DNA from: Notamacropus eugenii | Lineage: Eukaryota > Chordata > Mammalia > Diprotodontia > Macropodidae | Assembly: GCF_028372415.1 (NCBI RefSeq) | Contig: NC_092878.1 | Location: 27,262,903-27,326,902, forward strand | DNA: 64,000 nucleotides | Direction: 5' to 3' | Shown: in pieces, positions 40,672 through 51,879 of the stretch | How positions within the stretch are numbered: position 1 is the stretch's first letter | How the letters are laid out: each line of letters begins with the position of its first letter | Notes under the pieces: generated by a model | What the model was told of the DNA's origin: nothing | The model's input: the letters and a program-made list of their open reading frames with translations, nothing else | Databases searched by the model: none | Translations under genes and position numbers: made by a program

Positions 40672-41692
40672 TATGTTGGGTGGATGTTGTCTTTCATTTT
40701 GGAAGAGGACCAAAATGATATCACCAAGATAAAGTGAAGTTTCAGTGTGACCAACTGGCTGATCAGACACATATGAGCTTGGAATGCTCTACCACAGGTT
40801 GGGCACAGATAGTCCATGTGAATATTTGGGGTGGATACTCCAAATTTGCGCATCCTACATTTACATTGTGCTGTCTCAATTATGCTTTGCTCATAGAGCA
40901 CAGCACCCTTTCTGATGTGGGCACACCATGCTGAGCAGTCCTGTGTCTCCTATGTTGCACAGTCAAATCCAAAGTTCTTGAGAGTACCTTTGTATCACTT
41001 CTTCTGACCACCGTGTGATCGCCTGCCTCATGTGAGTTCTCCATAAAATAGTCTTTTTGGCAAGCATACATTTTGCATCAGAACAATGTGGCCAGCCCAC
41101 CAGAGTTGCCCTCTCTGAAGCATGGTTTGAATGCTTAGCAGTTCAGCTTGAGCAAGGACTTCAGTATCTGGTACCTTATCCTGCCAGGTGATCCTCAAAA
41201 TCTTCCTAAGACAGTTCAAATGGAAGCGATTCAGTTTCCTGTCATGGTGCTGGTAGACTGTTCGTTTTTCACAAGCATATAACAATGAGGTCAGCACAAT
41301 GGCTCTGCAGACCTTCAGTTTGGTAGTCAGTCTAATACCTCTTCTCTCCCAAACTTTTCTTCGAAGCCTCCCAAACACTGAGCTAGCTCTGGCAATGCAT
41401 GCATCAGCCTCATTGTCAATGTGTACATTCCTGGAAAGTACGCTACCAAGGTAAGTGAACTTATCCACAGCATTCAAAACTTCTCCATTTGTTGTAACCG
41501 ATGATTCCACGTATGAATGGTGTGGTGGTAGCTGATGGAGCCACCTGTGTTTTCTTAGTGCTAATTATGAGGCCAAAATTAGCACAGGCAGTAGAGAATT
41601 GATCCATACTTTGTTGCTTCTCAGCTTCAGAGGCAGCATTGAGTGCATAATCATCTGCAAACAGAAAATCATGCACCAACACTCCCTCCACT
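40672..41692 (-). mobile_element. RTE-clade LINE relic with RT C-terminus
   Basis: Minus-strand readings give the end of a reverse transcriptase: VHDFLFADDYALNAASEAEK (the FADD catalytic box), FGLIISTKKTQV, then DKFTYLGSVLSRNVHID, RLRRKVWERRGI, SLLYACEKRTVYQ, HLNCLRKILRITWQDKVPDT and QLWWAGHIV. These follow the order of RTE/RTE-X type LINEs, distinct from the L1 copies. One frameshift lies near 41460-41510. The 3' UTR runs to about 40680. It ends at 41692 against an LTR-like element. BovB-like alternatives fit less well by motif. Confidence 0.85.
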
Positions 41693-42195
41693 TAAAAGAT
41701 CTTCCCACCCATTAATGGGTCTGCACATTAAAGGAAGCTTGATTAGGAGAGATTTGTTTTGTAGGAAGGCCCACACCTTTCTATTAATTTCTAATGAGGC
41801 ACTGATTCTCAAGGATTATGATGCTCTCTGGCTCTGAAAAGTGTATAAATACTCTGAGGTGAGCTTTTACTTTGGGGCTTACTCATTGGAAGTGTTTGTT
41901 TGGCCAGAGGAGACTCTGGATAGCTGCTAAGGAGCCCTCCCTCTCCCTCCTTGGAAAATCCAGATGTTGGTGCTTCTCTCTCTGGTAACTGTATGTATGT
42001 AATGATCAGACAGTTGAATCTATCTGTTGATCTGTGATGCATGTATTGCTTATGGTCAGACAGTTGGAACCAACAGGTTGATCTTTCTCTGCTTGTATTT
42101 TCTCTGAAGTTCAGGGTGCTGATTTTTCCCCCTGAACTAAATGAATGACACATATGCTTGATTAAAGTAGATTGTTAACTCCTCAAAAGTTGCTT
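41693..42195 (+). mobile_element. LTR-like element, copy B
   Basis: Homologous to 20140-20595 but longer at the left. It includes a TATA-like GTATAAATACTCTGAGG near 41841, GGAAGTGTTTGTTTGGCCAG, repeated GGTCAGACAGTTG units and TCTGAAGTTCAGGGTGCTG. Taken as a solo LTR of an endogenous retrovirus; no retroviral coding sequence is seen. Confidence 0.6.
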
Positions 42196-42920
42196 TCCTT
42201 TTAGAAAAGCAGATCTAAGAACCTGTATAGTAGGTCCTCCTGTGTATGCTCAGGTCATTGCTTAAATTAATCTCATTTTTAATTAAGAACTGAGAACAAA
42301 AGCATATCATGTCCTTATAATATAACTACAGATCATCACAGTTATCAGACCTATCTCAATCCAGATTGCACACCAAAGTTTGGACCAAGATTATTTAGAT
42401 ATCTAGGATGAAAGAATGGTTTTACTTGCTCTTTTCCTTACTGCCTAATACTGTATGCCTGGGGAATGTTGTAAGTAATGCAACAAAGGCAGAGTTGAAG
42501 AAATCACTTGTGAGCTCTGAACTAGGGGAATTTCCCAGTAAAGTTTTGAAACAAAAGTTTAACCAAATCACAATCTAATTATTTCAATATCCCTCCCGTC
42601 CCTTTTCCTCTTATATGTTCTTATGCCTGCTCAGTATCTCAGAAGAGAGCTTTTGTTGTACCAGGTCAAGTAGAGTAGATCTAATAGGTTGCATCATTTT
42701 TCTTTTTCCTCACTTTCATTTATGGGCCAGTTAGAATTCTTTCTTTGCTTATGATAGTGAAGCATATGGAGCTCTCTGGTGATGAAAGATTAGCTTAGCT
42801 TAGATGGAGCAAGGTACTTCTGGGAAAGGATGGAAAACACCAGAGTATTTTTCTTTTTTTTTTTTTTTGTTTACATTTCAGGTAACTCCATTTTCCTTTA
42901 TTTTCTATTATATTTTAACC
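42196..42920. other. Upstream flank, nothing recognised
   Basis: No gene or firm repeat; an A/T homopolymer lies at about 42855-42868. Confidence 0.4.
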
Positions 42921-43099
42921 CAATGATATCAAACTCAAATAGGAAGAGATTCCTGCAGGCTGCACGTTGACTTAGAAAACCACAAATTGACATTATGTTG
43001 AATTTTTATTTTGTTAAGTGTTTCTCAATTACATTTTAATTTTGTTCTGACTGCACTGGGAAGTTTTGAGGGCTTTATGCTAGGAGTTTGACACCTCTG
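42921..43099. mobile_element. hAT-type MITE
   Basis: Left end CAATGATATCAAACTCAAAT and right end GGAGTTTGACACCTCTG form diverged inverted repeats around AAAACCACAAATTGACATTA and TTCTCAATTACATTTTAATT. The flanking octamers are only partly similar (TTTTAACC / TTCTACTC). Confidence 0.65.
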
Positions 43100-43189
43100 T
43101 TCTACTCAGTGGCTTTGGAAAATGACTGGCGAAAAACAGGAACTTAGAGCAGTGCAAATAATGTGGTCCAGCTCCAGTCTGTGAGGAGA

Positions 43190-44690
43190 CCTTTGTTCCA
43201 TTTCGCTCTTTAATTCTGTCCTTTTTAACACTCTGCCCCACCATGTAAGACCTTCCTGACGTGTCTCATGTCTAGCCACGATCTCTGTTGTACCCCAGAC
43301 CTCATCTCTCAGCGCTGCAGAACTTCTGCACTTGTGTGTGTCACTAGCACTGTAGACATCAGGTGGCCAAAGTCAAAATTATCATCTTCTCCCAGATATT
43401 CTTCCCAGCTTCACTGTCTGCCAGTTTCCTCATCAATCACCCAATATTCCTATGCTTGTAATACTGGTTTTGGTTTTTTACTCTTCTTCCTTCTTACCTT
43501 TATAAATACTTAGAAAGTCCAGTGAGTTCCACCTCCATGATTTTTTTCACATCCATCCCCTTAATTCTAGATCACTGGCATTATCTTAGTTAATTGTTTC
43601 CCTGTGCTGCTGTAGTAGTCTTCGACTCCAAATCATCCTTCCTCTTCCGGCCACACTAGTCATCCTTATGGGTAATGATACTGAACAGGTAGATCATATC
43701 AGTGCTCTGACAAGATCTTAAGTGATTCTGTATTGCCTAGTGAAGAAAATTCATGTAATGTGCAAGTACTACTCTGTTTTTTCTCATTCTTTCCTCAAGC
43801 TGCTTGTAATGCTCAGAATGTACTTCTTGAGGTGGTATAGTGGACAGAACCCTAGATTTGGAATCAAATCTGGGTTCAAATCCTGCCTTAGTTTACCAGC
43901 TGTCTGGACCTGGGCAAGTCACTTAAGCTCTCTGTGCCTGAGTTTCCTCAATCTGTAAAATGATGGGTTTGGATTCTATGTCTTCAGTGGTCTTGTCCAG
44001 ATATATATATATCTATTACCTCATAATCCATCCTTTAAAAGTCCAACTTAAATGCCACCCCTCCATGATGACTTCGTGGATTCTCCCCTCCCCCCTTAGT
44101 GACTGCCTTCTCTCTTGCACTCAGTGTTTTGATTTATAATTATCAAATGTTTTTTATTACAGATAATTATACATTATAGCTATCTGCTAATGTGTTTTTG
44201 CCCTTTTTAGACTTAAGTTCCGTGAGGTTAGAGATGATATCTGACCTCCATTTTATATCTGCCCTTGCTCTTGAGAGGTGCTAAATAATTTTAACTGAAA
44301 AGCATTTCCCTGGCCTTTCAAACCTGCTATATACCTGGTACCATCCTGCCTTTCCAGTTTCCTTTCACCCTTCTTTTCTAAGTTCCAGCCAAATTGAAAT
44401 GACTTTATCTCCCATACATGCTTAATATTTTCTTATTTTAATATCTTTGCCAAAACTGGCCCTAGGCCTAGGATCCATCCTCTTTGAATTCATACCCATT
44501 CTTTAGAAGTCATCTCAAATGGCTCTTCCTCTAATTAGTATTGACCTTTCTTTTGCATGCCACAAAATGTTTTGTCTGAAATTATTGTGCAGTTAGCATG
44601 TTATCATTTTGTATTCCATTATGTCATATTCTGTAAACTCCATGAATGTAAGGACCTGTTATCCTAATTTTTTACCTCAACCAGCTTTTA
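43190..44690 (+). repeat. Diverged L2 copies with an embedded MIR
   Basis: L2-like text at 43255-43830, a MIR at 43830-43985, L2 3' part at 44010-44300 (AAAAGTCCAACTTAAATGCC; TTAAGTTCCGTGAGGTTAGA) and another at 44310-44690 (TTTAGAAGTCATCTCAAATG; AACTCCATGAATGTAAGGAC). All plus strand. Confidence 0.6.
43830..43985 (+). repeat. MIR SINE, nearly full
   Basis: GAGGTGGTATAGTGGACAGA, GGGTTCAAATCCTGCCTTAG, GACCTGGGCAAGTCACTTAA and GTTTCCTCAATCTGTAAAAT. Confidence 0.88.
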
Positions 44691-45079
44691 TTGAATTTAC
44701 ATTTAATTAAAATTAGTGAAATGGAATTTAATTGAACAAATAATCTAGAGGAACTTTGCCTGTGTTGGAATTTCTGTACCTATATCTGCTGTATAAGAAA
44801 CTCAGATGAGAGTAATTGTTTTCCTTTGACCATTCTGGGTATAATGTTTCTGTGACCAAAAAAGAGAAGTTCTACTAATTATTTACAAGGCAGAAAGAGG
44901 GACCAAGGGATAAGAGGGAGAGGCTAGAGAGCTAAGATGATACAAAGCAGGAGCAGGTAGCTCCAGCATACTCATTGGATGACAGATGCAAGATCCAAAA
45001 AGATATAGGCAGCATAGGCCATTGAGCAGCGAAAGGTAAGACAAAAATGACAAGTATAATTTAAAGTGTTATATATGGT

Positions 45080-45720
45080 GCTTAAAAAAATCAGCTTCAC
45101 CAGCACGAAATGGGGAAAGTCTTAACTATTTAACAGTTCAATACAAGTCAGCATTGGATATGATGGTACAAAAAAAAAAGTACTTGCCGTTTTACACTGT
45201 ATTCAAAGAGGCATAGCCTCCAAGACCAAGGAGATGATAATCCCACACTTCTCTTTCCTGGAAGATCATGTGGTGTTCAATTCTGGATACAAAATTCTAG
45301 AAAACTGACAAGCTGGGAGCCCATCCAGGGGAAAGGATAGTGAAGGACATCAAGATCTTGAATAGAAAGATCAGTTGAAGGAACTGTGGATGTTGGCTTG
45401 GAGAAGACTGGAAGGGGCATGATAGCTGACTTGAGGTATTTAAATGGCTGTCTGTCATGTGAAAAAGAGGAAAAAAAATTGTTCTTGGACCCAGAACTTT
45501 AGGAGCAATGTGGGGAGAAGTCACTCCAGATATAAGGAAAAACTTGCTAAAAATTAAGGCCATCCAAAAGTGGAATGGGCTGCTTTCAGAGGTAGTGATT
45601 CTCCAAATAAAGACTGGGCTGCTGCTTATTTTTGATGTTATAGATTGAATGCCTGCTCAGATTGTGGTTGGATAAGAAGGCCTCTGAGAGCCATTTTAAC
45701 TTAAAGATTTTGTAATTCTA
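45080..45720 (+). repeat. CR1/L3 LINE 3' end
   Basis: Matches the CR1/L3 3' coding end: AATACAAGTCAGCATTGGAT, GATGATAATCCCACACTTCT, TGTGGTGTTCAATTCTGGAT, AGCCCATCCAGGGGAAAGGA, ATATAAGGAAAAACTTGCTA, GTGGAATGGGCTGCTTTCAG. Decayed. Confidence 0.82.
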
Positions 45721-46769
45721 AAAACTCCACTTGGAAAGACAAAAGATGAGTGTGAGAGCTCAACCTCTTACCAATCGTAGCTTGTATGCAAGAATTGATC
45801 TTAAACTATTATCAAGAATTTTTATGGCTAGAAAAGGAAATAGACCAATTGTGTAATGACTGTAAGGGATGATAGATAGCTCAGGTACTGCACTGCTCTC
45901 CCTGAAATTTGAAGAGTCAGATGAAGTTTTCCAACGCATTGAGTAAATTTTCAGTGTATCTGGAAAACATAGACAATAACTGCATATACTGAGAAGATAT
46001 GCATAGATTGTTCACCTATGAAAGGAGTATCCACATGAGATCACAAATCCATTTAAGAATTAAAGTATATTCCAGGTCACTAGTGCACACAGGACAAGGC
46101 TGGCCATTAGACTTATGCATTAAAAAAAACCTCTATTGAACAATACAAAGTGAAGTCTAACAACAGAGCGGGACATGCCTTGTTTAGTGGATGAGGGCAG
46201 GATTTATAAGTTGCTGTCCCTAGAACAGGATTCCCAGCGTGTATTCTCGGTCCCAAGAGTTCCTAGGAATCCTCAGGTAATATGTTTATTCGCTAGGGAC
46301 AGAGATGGTTAAAGTTGATAAGATTTAGAAAGGATCATCATTGTGCTTCTAGAGAATAACAATATGCTTTTTTAGAATAAAGTACATTTCTAAGAAGGAC
46401 AGCCTGTGGTGGGCTATTAAGCAAAAAGAAAGTTTTTACAGAAGAGGACATTTATTATCTGTATGGTGAGGGAAACATTCTTTAGATCACTAAAGAGAGG
46501 CCTGAGAGCTTTGGACAGACTCAAGTAGGTGGAGGTTTTGATTCAGCCAGTGGGTATATACAGGTATTTTATGTCTGGGAGAACTTGCTGATTGAATATA
46601 TAGTGTATCTAATTTGTTTTGCTTAACTCTGAATATTTGTTGCAAGGGTTTTGTTTTTCTTTTTCTTGTAATTGTTTCTTTTTTACCCAGGAACCCTGAG
46701 GGTCTTCTCCCAGTTTGATTTTTTTTTTTTTTATTAAAGGGGCCATTCCTTGAGCAACTACTTAAAAAA
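45721..46769. other. Upstream flank, nothing recognised
   Basis: AT-rich, no supported gene or repeat. Confidence 0.4.
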
Positions 46770-47032
46770 GCCTATTCATTGAATGGGTGTATGTCTCTCA
46801 AAGTGAGAATGCTATGAGACCTTAACCTGAAAGGGCCAGGGTCTCACATTGCATTGTGGGCCATCTCCAGCCATCCTAATGAATATCAGGTCACTGGACC
46901 CAGATGGCTCTGGAGGAGAAAGTGAGGCTGGTGACCTGCACAGCCCTCCCTCACTCAAATCAAAGTCAACTGCAAGTCATGTCATCATCTTGATGTCATG
47001 GTCCTCTTCGAGAACAAAGGACAAAAAAAAAA
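46770..47032 (+). repeat. SINE consisting of the RTE-like module
   Basis: Contains AAAGGGCCAGGGTCTCACAT, CATCCTAATGAATATCAGGT, AGATGGCTCTGGAGGAGAAA and CAACTGCAAGTCATGTCATC, and ends in an A run after GAACAAAGGAC. Same module as the right half of the 2.5-kb SINE, but with its own left end. Confidence 0.78.
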
Positions 47033-47464
47033 AGCCAATCTTGGGAGGGGGAAAGAGAGAAAATAGATTTTTGTTAATTACCAAAATTTTTTTTTTTTAA
47101 TTTTAAAAGTGACTCTTACAAAAAAGACTGAAAATGTAGGGGAGTTTGTGATTATGATATATATGGGTATAAAAGACACAGAAATAAGTAAGTATAGCAG
47201 CAATGTACTAAATTTAGATTGCCGAGCAGAACCCAAAATCCAGGACCTCTATGATAGTGTTCTTTGAACTACTGCTGGTCCATGCCAAGAACCTGAGGCC
47301 AATGGAGCTTAGAGTTTTATGTGTAGATGAAATAACAGTACCAGAAAGGTACAGGAACTTCTTTCTTAGTTTTTTTAGGTATGAAGAGGAAAGTTCTTTG
47401 AGATTCAACTTCTACAACTTATATTTGTATATGAAAAATGGTCTAAAACATCTCTCCTATCCAT
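47033..47464. other. Upstream flank, nothing recognised
   Basis: No supported gene or repeat. Confidence 0.35.
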
Positions 47465-47785
47465 AACCATCTTTCCACATGTTTCATAGCTGCCCCAGTT
47501 CAGACCCTTATCACTTTTTGCCTGCTATTGAATTAGCCATCTAATTGTTTTCTGTGCCTCAAGTGTCTACTCTTCTCCAATCCATATTTCACACAGCTGC
47601 CTAAGTGCTGTTTCTAAAATATAGCTGTGTCTGTGCCATTACCCTACTAAAAAAGTTCCATTTTCTCTAGGATAAAATATATATTCCTTTTTGACATTTA
47701 AAGCACTTCATTGTGTGGCCTCAGCCTGCCTTTCCAGATTTATTATACATTACTTCTCTGTCTTTTCTTCTCACTTAAACTCTGA
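47465..47785 (+). repeat. Diverged L2 LINE
   Basis: TAGGATAAAATATATATTCC, TTGACATTTAAAGCACTTCA and CAGCCTGCCTTTCCAGATTT follow the L2 order. Confidence 0.6.
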
Positions 47786-48299
47786 CTGAGACAGGCCAGA
47801 ACTATGAACTCAAGAACCTTGGGAATAACAGGATTCACAAAACCACCAGACCTGCTTCTAGCTCAGCATCTGTAGACAACATTGAGGGGAGAAATCACTG
47901 TTCAGCAACAACCACTAACCAACTGCCATTAACACGGAGATGGGAGCAAGAGCCCTGGGAGAGGTTGCACTCCCCATAACCCTCTTCAGACCTCTAGCCC
48001 TCCTTCCAGCCCAGCCCTCAGTTATCAAAGGAAGTGACTTTTGTGGAAGAGGTGTTGGCCTTCCTCACCAGCTGCTACCCACAGGGCAGATAAGCTAGCC
48101 GACCTAAAAGCAACACCCTCAGGGAGAGAATGCACACAGGAGGCAGTGTGCACCAGGCAAGTCAAACCACTATCACCTTGACCAGTATCTCCCAAAAACC
48201 ATGATAGAATCAACCCAGGACCCTGAACTGAAGAGCCTTGGGAAGAACAATGTTTCTAGCCCAATGCCTTCAGCCATCCTGGGAAGCAAACCCTGTATA
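47786..48299. other. Flank with a loose internal duplication
   Basis: Two similar segments (GAACTCAAGAACCTTGGGAA near 47807; GAACTGAAGAGCCTTGGGAA near 48224) and a TATA-like TGTATAAATACAG near 48292. It may be part of the pseudogene's leader or an old LTR. Unresolved. Confidence 0.3.
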
Positions 48300-48467
48300 A
48301 ATACAGCCTGACCACTGCCCCTGCAAGTGCTGCAGCCATAGCTCCTGAAGAGTCAGAAAGAAAAGTTATTGTCACCACAATCCTTAGCATCATCAAATGG
48401 TTCAACATTGGAAGCTGATAGGATTTTGTCATTGGAAATGAGATTAAAGAATAGATGTTACTGTCTG
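48300..48467 (+). pseudogene. Fragment of a Y-box (cold-shock domain) protein pseudogene
   Basis: Reads LTTAPASAAAIAPEESERKV, then IVTTILSIIKWFNIGS, stops, then DFVIGNEIKE. This parallels the alanine-rich N-terminus and the start of the cold-shock domain of YBX1/YBX3 (KKVxATKVLGTVKWFNVRN then GFINRNDTKE); the KWFN RNA-binding motif is kept. In-frame stops show it is dead. Homology stops where a SINE is inserted and does not clearly resume. Which YBX paralogue is the source cannot be decided. Confidence 0.6.
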
Positions 48468-48715
48468 TGAGGCAGCTGGGTGGTGCAGTGGATAGAGTTC
48501 CAGGCTTAGAGTCAGAAAGACTTCATTAATTCAAATCCATCCTCAGACTCTGACCAATTGTGTTACTCTGGGGCACGTCACTTAACCCTGTTTGCCTCAG
48601 TTTCCTCATCTGTGAAATGAGCTAGAAAAGGAAATGGCAAACCACTCCAATATCTTTTCCAAGAAAAGCCCAACGGGGATCACAAAGAGTTGGACACAAT
48701 TGAAAAATGACTAGA
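48468..48715 (+). repeat. tRNA-headed SINE with 11-bp target duplication
   Basis: Full SINE (GAGGCAGCTGGGTGGTGCAG ... ACAAAGAGTTGGACACAATT) flanked by identical GTTACTGTCTG at 48457-48467 and 48716-48726. RTE/BovB-like tail. It interrupts the Y-box pseudogene region. Confidence 0.92.
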
Positions 48716-48769
48716 GTTACTGTCTGCTTTGTCCTTGGACCTTAAGGACCATATGAACTTTCCATTTGG

Positions 48770-48900
48770 CTTGCAACTGAAACCATCCATGTGTGTTCTC
48801 CCTCATTAGAATGTGAGCTCCTTGAAAGGAAAGACTCTTCGATTTTTCTATTTGTATCTGCAGTGTTTTCTATGTAGTAAGCTCTTAATAAATGCTTCAT
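48770..48900 (+). repeat. L2 LINE 3' end
   Basis: TTAGAATGTGAGCTCCTTGA, TTTGTATCTGCAGTGTTTTC and AGCTCTTAATAAATGCTTCA. Confidence 0.82.
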
Positions 48901-49370
48901 TCTTCCATGGATACAAGAAAAGTTAAGTATAAATTCCACATGAAAGAAAATGGCACAATATTTCATTAAACACCTTAAAATGTAACTAAGCAGTTTTTAA
49001 ACTGAGACTTGAAAGGAAAATGTTCAGTGCAGACTAGATAGAGATTCAGGTACAAGAACTTTACTGAAATGGTCAGATTATTCAACTTTACATTTAAGCC
49101 AAAGAGCAAAAACAAAGTAACTGAAATACTTTAATAAACAACTAGGCACTCGAGGAAGTGGCTGAAAAGTAGCCAAGTCTGAGAACAAAATGGCTAATGG
49201 TTGGTTAATAACTAAGATAAGTAATAAGACAGTAAGATGGCACATTGCTCTTGCAACCTAAATTGCCCTCGATCTTTTCAGTTTCTCTGATCTGGTTGAA
49301 TTATGTTATCGGGTACCAAAAGGAATTTCAGCTGGAATAACTTAGCCATTGTCAGAAATCTTTTATATTA
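48901..49370. other. Upstream flank, nothing recognised
   Basis: No supported gene or repeat. Confidence 0.4.
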
Positions 49371-51518
49371 TTTTTTTTCTTTCCCATCTTTAACAATTCT
49401 TATTTTAGATAGATTCTTGAATTAGAATCTCCTGTTTATCATCTTTTTCTACTTTAATGTCTATTTCATCACCATTAGATTTTCCAGAATCACAATTTTC
49501 ACAATATAGTTCAGTTCAAATTTGAGTTTCTTGAATAGCTTGACTTGACTTTTCAGACAAATATAACGGAGAGAATAAATAGTCTTGTGTTTTTCTGTCT
49601 TTTCCAGTGATGCTTGAAATCAGTATATTGACAGATTCTTTCAAGTCATTTGCCTATACTTGAATCATGATTTCCCTCGTCTTGTGAATTTGACAGACCT
49701 GTTGATGCTGGGCCTTTCAGTATCTGTTTTTTTAACTTTTTGGTAAAAACCAACACAGAAGAGATAGAAGAAGTAAGCCATTGGAAGTTTTGACATCAAC
49801 ATAAATTTCATTCATGGCCTCCCATTTTTTTTTTGTTTTCAATTTTAAATTATTTGTTTTCACATTTTCTACAATCACTTCCATATATCTTTAGGTTTTT
49901 TTCCCTTCCCTCCTTCTCTTTCCGCCCTCCCTCCCCACTCCCTTCCTGAGACAGCATGCAATCTTATGTAGGTTCTACACATACATTCCTATTAAATACA
50001 TGTTGTATAGAAGAATTAAAATGAATGGGAGAAACCATAAAACAAAACAATACAAAAGAAAATGGCATGCTTCTGGCTGTGATCCAATTCCATAGTTCTT
50101 TCTGTGGGTGTGGCAGGCATTTTCCCTTAAAAGGCTATTGGAAATTTTTTTTAAGTCCTTGTATTGCAATGAAGTACTAAGTCTACCAGAAAAATTCCTT
50201 GCACACTGTGGTTGTTGCTGTGTACAAGGTTCCCCTGGTTCTGCTCCTTTCACTCAGCATCATTTCATGTAAGTCCCTTTCAGGCCTTTCTGAAGTCTTC
50301 CTGTTCATTATTTCTTATAGCACAATAGTATTCCATTACATTCATATACCACAACTTGTTCAGCCATTCCCCAATTTATGAGCATCCCCTTGATTTCCAG
50401 TTTGGGGCCACTGCAAAGAGAGCTGCTATAAATATTTTTGTACCTGTGGGACCCTTTCCCATTTTTATGATCTCTTTGGTTTGCAATCCTTCCTAGAAGT
50501 GATATTGCTGGGTCAAAGAGTATGCACATTTTTGTAGCCCTTTGAGCATAGTTCCAAATTGCTCTCCAGAATGGTTGGATCAGCTCACAACTCCACCCAC
50601 ATCTTCTCCAACATTTATCATCTTCCTGTTTTGTCATGTTAGCCAATCTGATAAATGTGATACAGTACCTCAGAGTTGTTTTGATTTGCATCTCTAATCA
50701 ATAGTGATTTAGAGCATTTTTTTAATGACTATAGATAACTTTAATTTCTTCCTCTGAAAACTGCCTGTTCAGAACATTTATCAGTTGGGGAATGACCTGT
50801 ATTCTTGTACATTTGACTCAGTTCTCTATATATTTTAGAAATGAGGCCTTTATCACAGATACTAGTTGCCAAAATTCTTTCCCAGTTTTCTGCTTCCCTC
50901 CTAATCTTGATTGCATTGGGTTCATTTGTGCAAAAGCTTTCAATTTAATGTAATCAAAATTATCCATTTTGAACTCCATAATGTTCTCTATCGCTTGTTT
51001 GGTCAAAAATATCTCCATTCTCCATAAATCTGACAAGTACACTATTCCTTGCTCCCCTAATTTGTTTATAGTATGAGTCTTTATGCCTAGATCATGTATC
51101 CATTTGGACTTTATTCTTGTGCATGGTGTCAGTAATTGGTCTATGCCCAATTTCCACCACACTGTTATCCAGTTTTCCCAGAAATTTTTGTCAAACAGTG
51201 AGCTATTATGCCAGAAGCTGGGGACCTTGGATTTATCAAGCAGTAGATTCCTATATTCATTGACTACTGTGTCTTGAGTACCTAACCTATTCCACTGGTC
51301 TGCCCCTCTATTTCTTAGCCAATACCAAGTGCTTTTAATGATTGCTGCTTTATAATACAATTGGAGATCTGGTAGGGCTATGGCCTCCCATTTTTTGAAC
51401 ATGGAGCCTTTCTTGTTGGGGGTAAGGTTCATTCCATGGCTGTTACTCAAATAGTTTTTACCCTGAGCATCTTGATAATGCATTAGAATTTAAGAAAAGC
51501 ACCCTTATCATTGTGTGC
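49371..51518 (-). pseudogene. RPS3A: Ribosomal protein S3a (RPS3A) processed pseudogene, split by an L1
   Basis: RPS3A is a component of the small cytosolic ribosomal subunit. Minus strand, 51518-51380 reads NDKGAFLKF, QDAQGKNYLSNSHGMNLT and SMFKKWEAM; after removing the L1 it continues at 49813 with NEIYVDVKTSNGLLL. Further readings AQHQQV, ANDLKESVN and SNGDEIDIKVEKDDKQ end in QESI and a stop at 49407-49405. The order follows the RPS3A C-terminal two-thirds (ending QESV). A T run at 49372-49382 is the reversed poly(A) tail. Frameshifts and stops are present; no introns. The N-terminal third is missing, ending at a SINE. Confidence 0.9.
49831..51379 (-). mobile_element. 5'-truncated L1 inside the RPS3A pseudogene
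   Basis: 1,549 bp. The minus strand holds an open ORF2 C-terminal stretch (IALPDLQLYYKAAIIKSTWY; later FWENWITVWWKLG, LTKQAIENIMEFK), then the coding end, 3' UTR and a poly(A) tail. It is flanked by the identical 17-mer ATGGCCTCCCATTTTTT at 49814-49830 and 51380-51396. The open frame and close match to the 14.8-kb and 63.5-kb copies suggest relative youth. Confidence 0.94.
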
Positions 51519-51735
51519 ACCAGCATAGTGCATCCTGGGTCATATCTCCAGTGATCCTGATGAATATCTGGTCACTGGATTCAGATGGCTCTGGAGGAGA
51601 AGTGAGGCTGCTAACTTTGCACAGCCTTCCCTCACTCAAAAAAAGTCAAGTGCAAGTCGTGTCATCATTTCTTCTGATGGCATGGTCGTCTTCAGCAATG
51701 AAAGACGAACACCACAACAATGATTTTGTCCTTTA
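51518..51735 (+). repeat. SINE, RTE-like module
   Basis: GTGCATCCTGGGTCATATCT, CCTGATGAATATCTGGTCAC, GGAGGAGAAGTGAGGCTGCT and CAAGTGCAAGTCGTGTCATC, ending GAACACCACAACAA. Same module as at 2.64 kb and 46.8 kb. Confidence 0.82.
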
Positions 51736-51741
51736 ATAATT

Positions 51742-51833
51742 TTCATCCTTTGTTGCCAAAGAAGACCATGCCATCAGGGAAATGATGACATGACTTACAC
51801 TTGACTTTGTTTTGAGTGAGGGAGGGCTGTGCA
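51742..51833 (-). repeat. SINE module fragment in inverted orientation
   Basis: Reverse complement of the 3' part of the preceding SINE: GAAGACCATGCCATCAGGGA, GACATGACTTACACTTGACT, GAGTGAGGGAGGGCTGTGC. With 51619-51709 it forms an imperfect hairpin with about 91-bp arms. Confidence 0.82.
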
Positions 51834-51879
51834 AGGATGGGTTGCACAGGATGAGCAAGGAGGTTTGCTCTTCAGAATA

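Noticed and set aside
50818..51483. Single 221-codon protein on the minus strand
   Set aside because: It is a chance in-frame join of RPS3A pseudogene sequence (above 51380) and L1 ORF2 (below 51379), not a gene.
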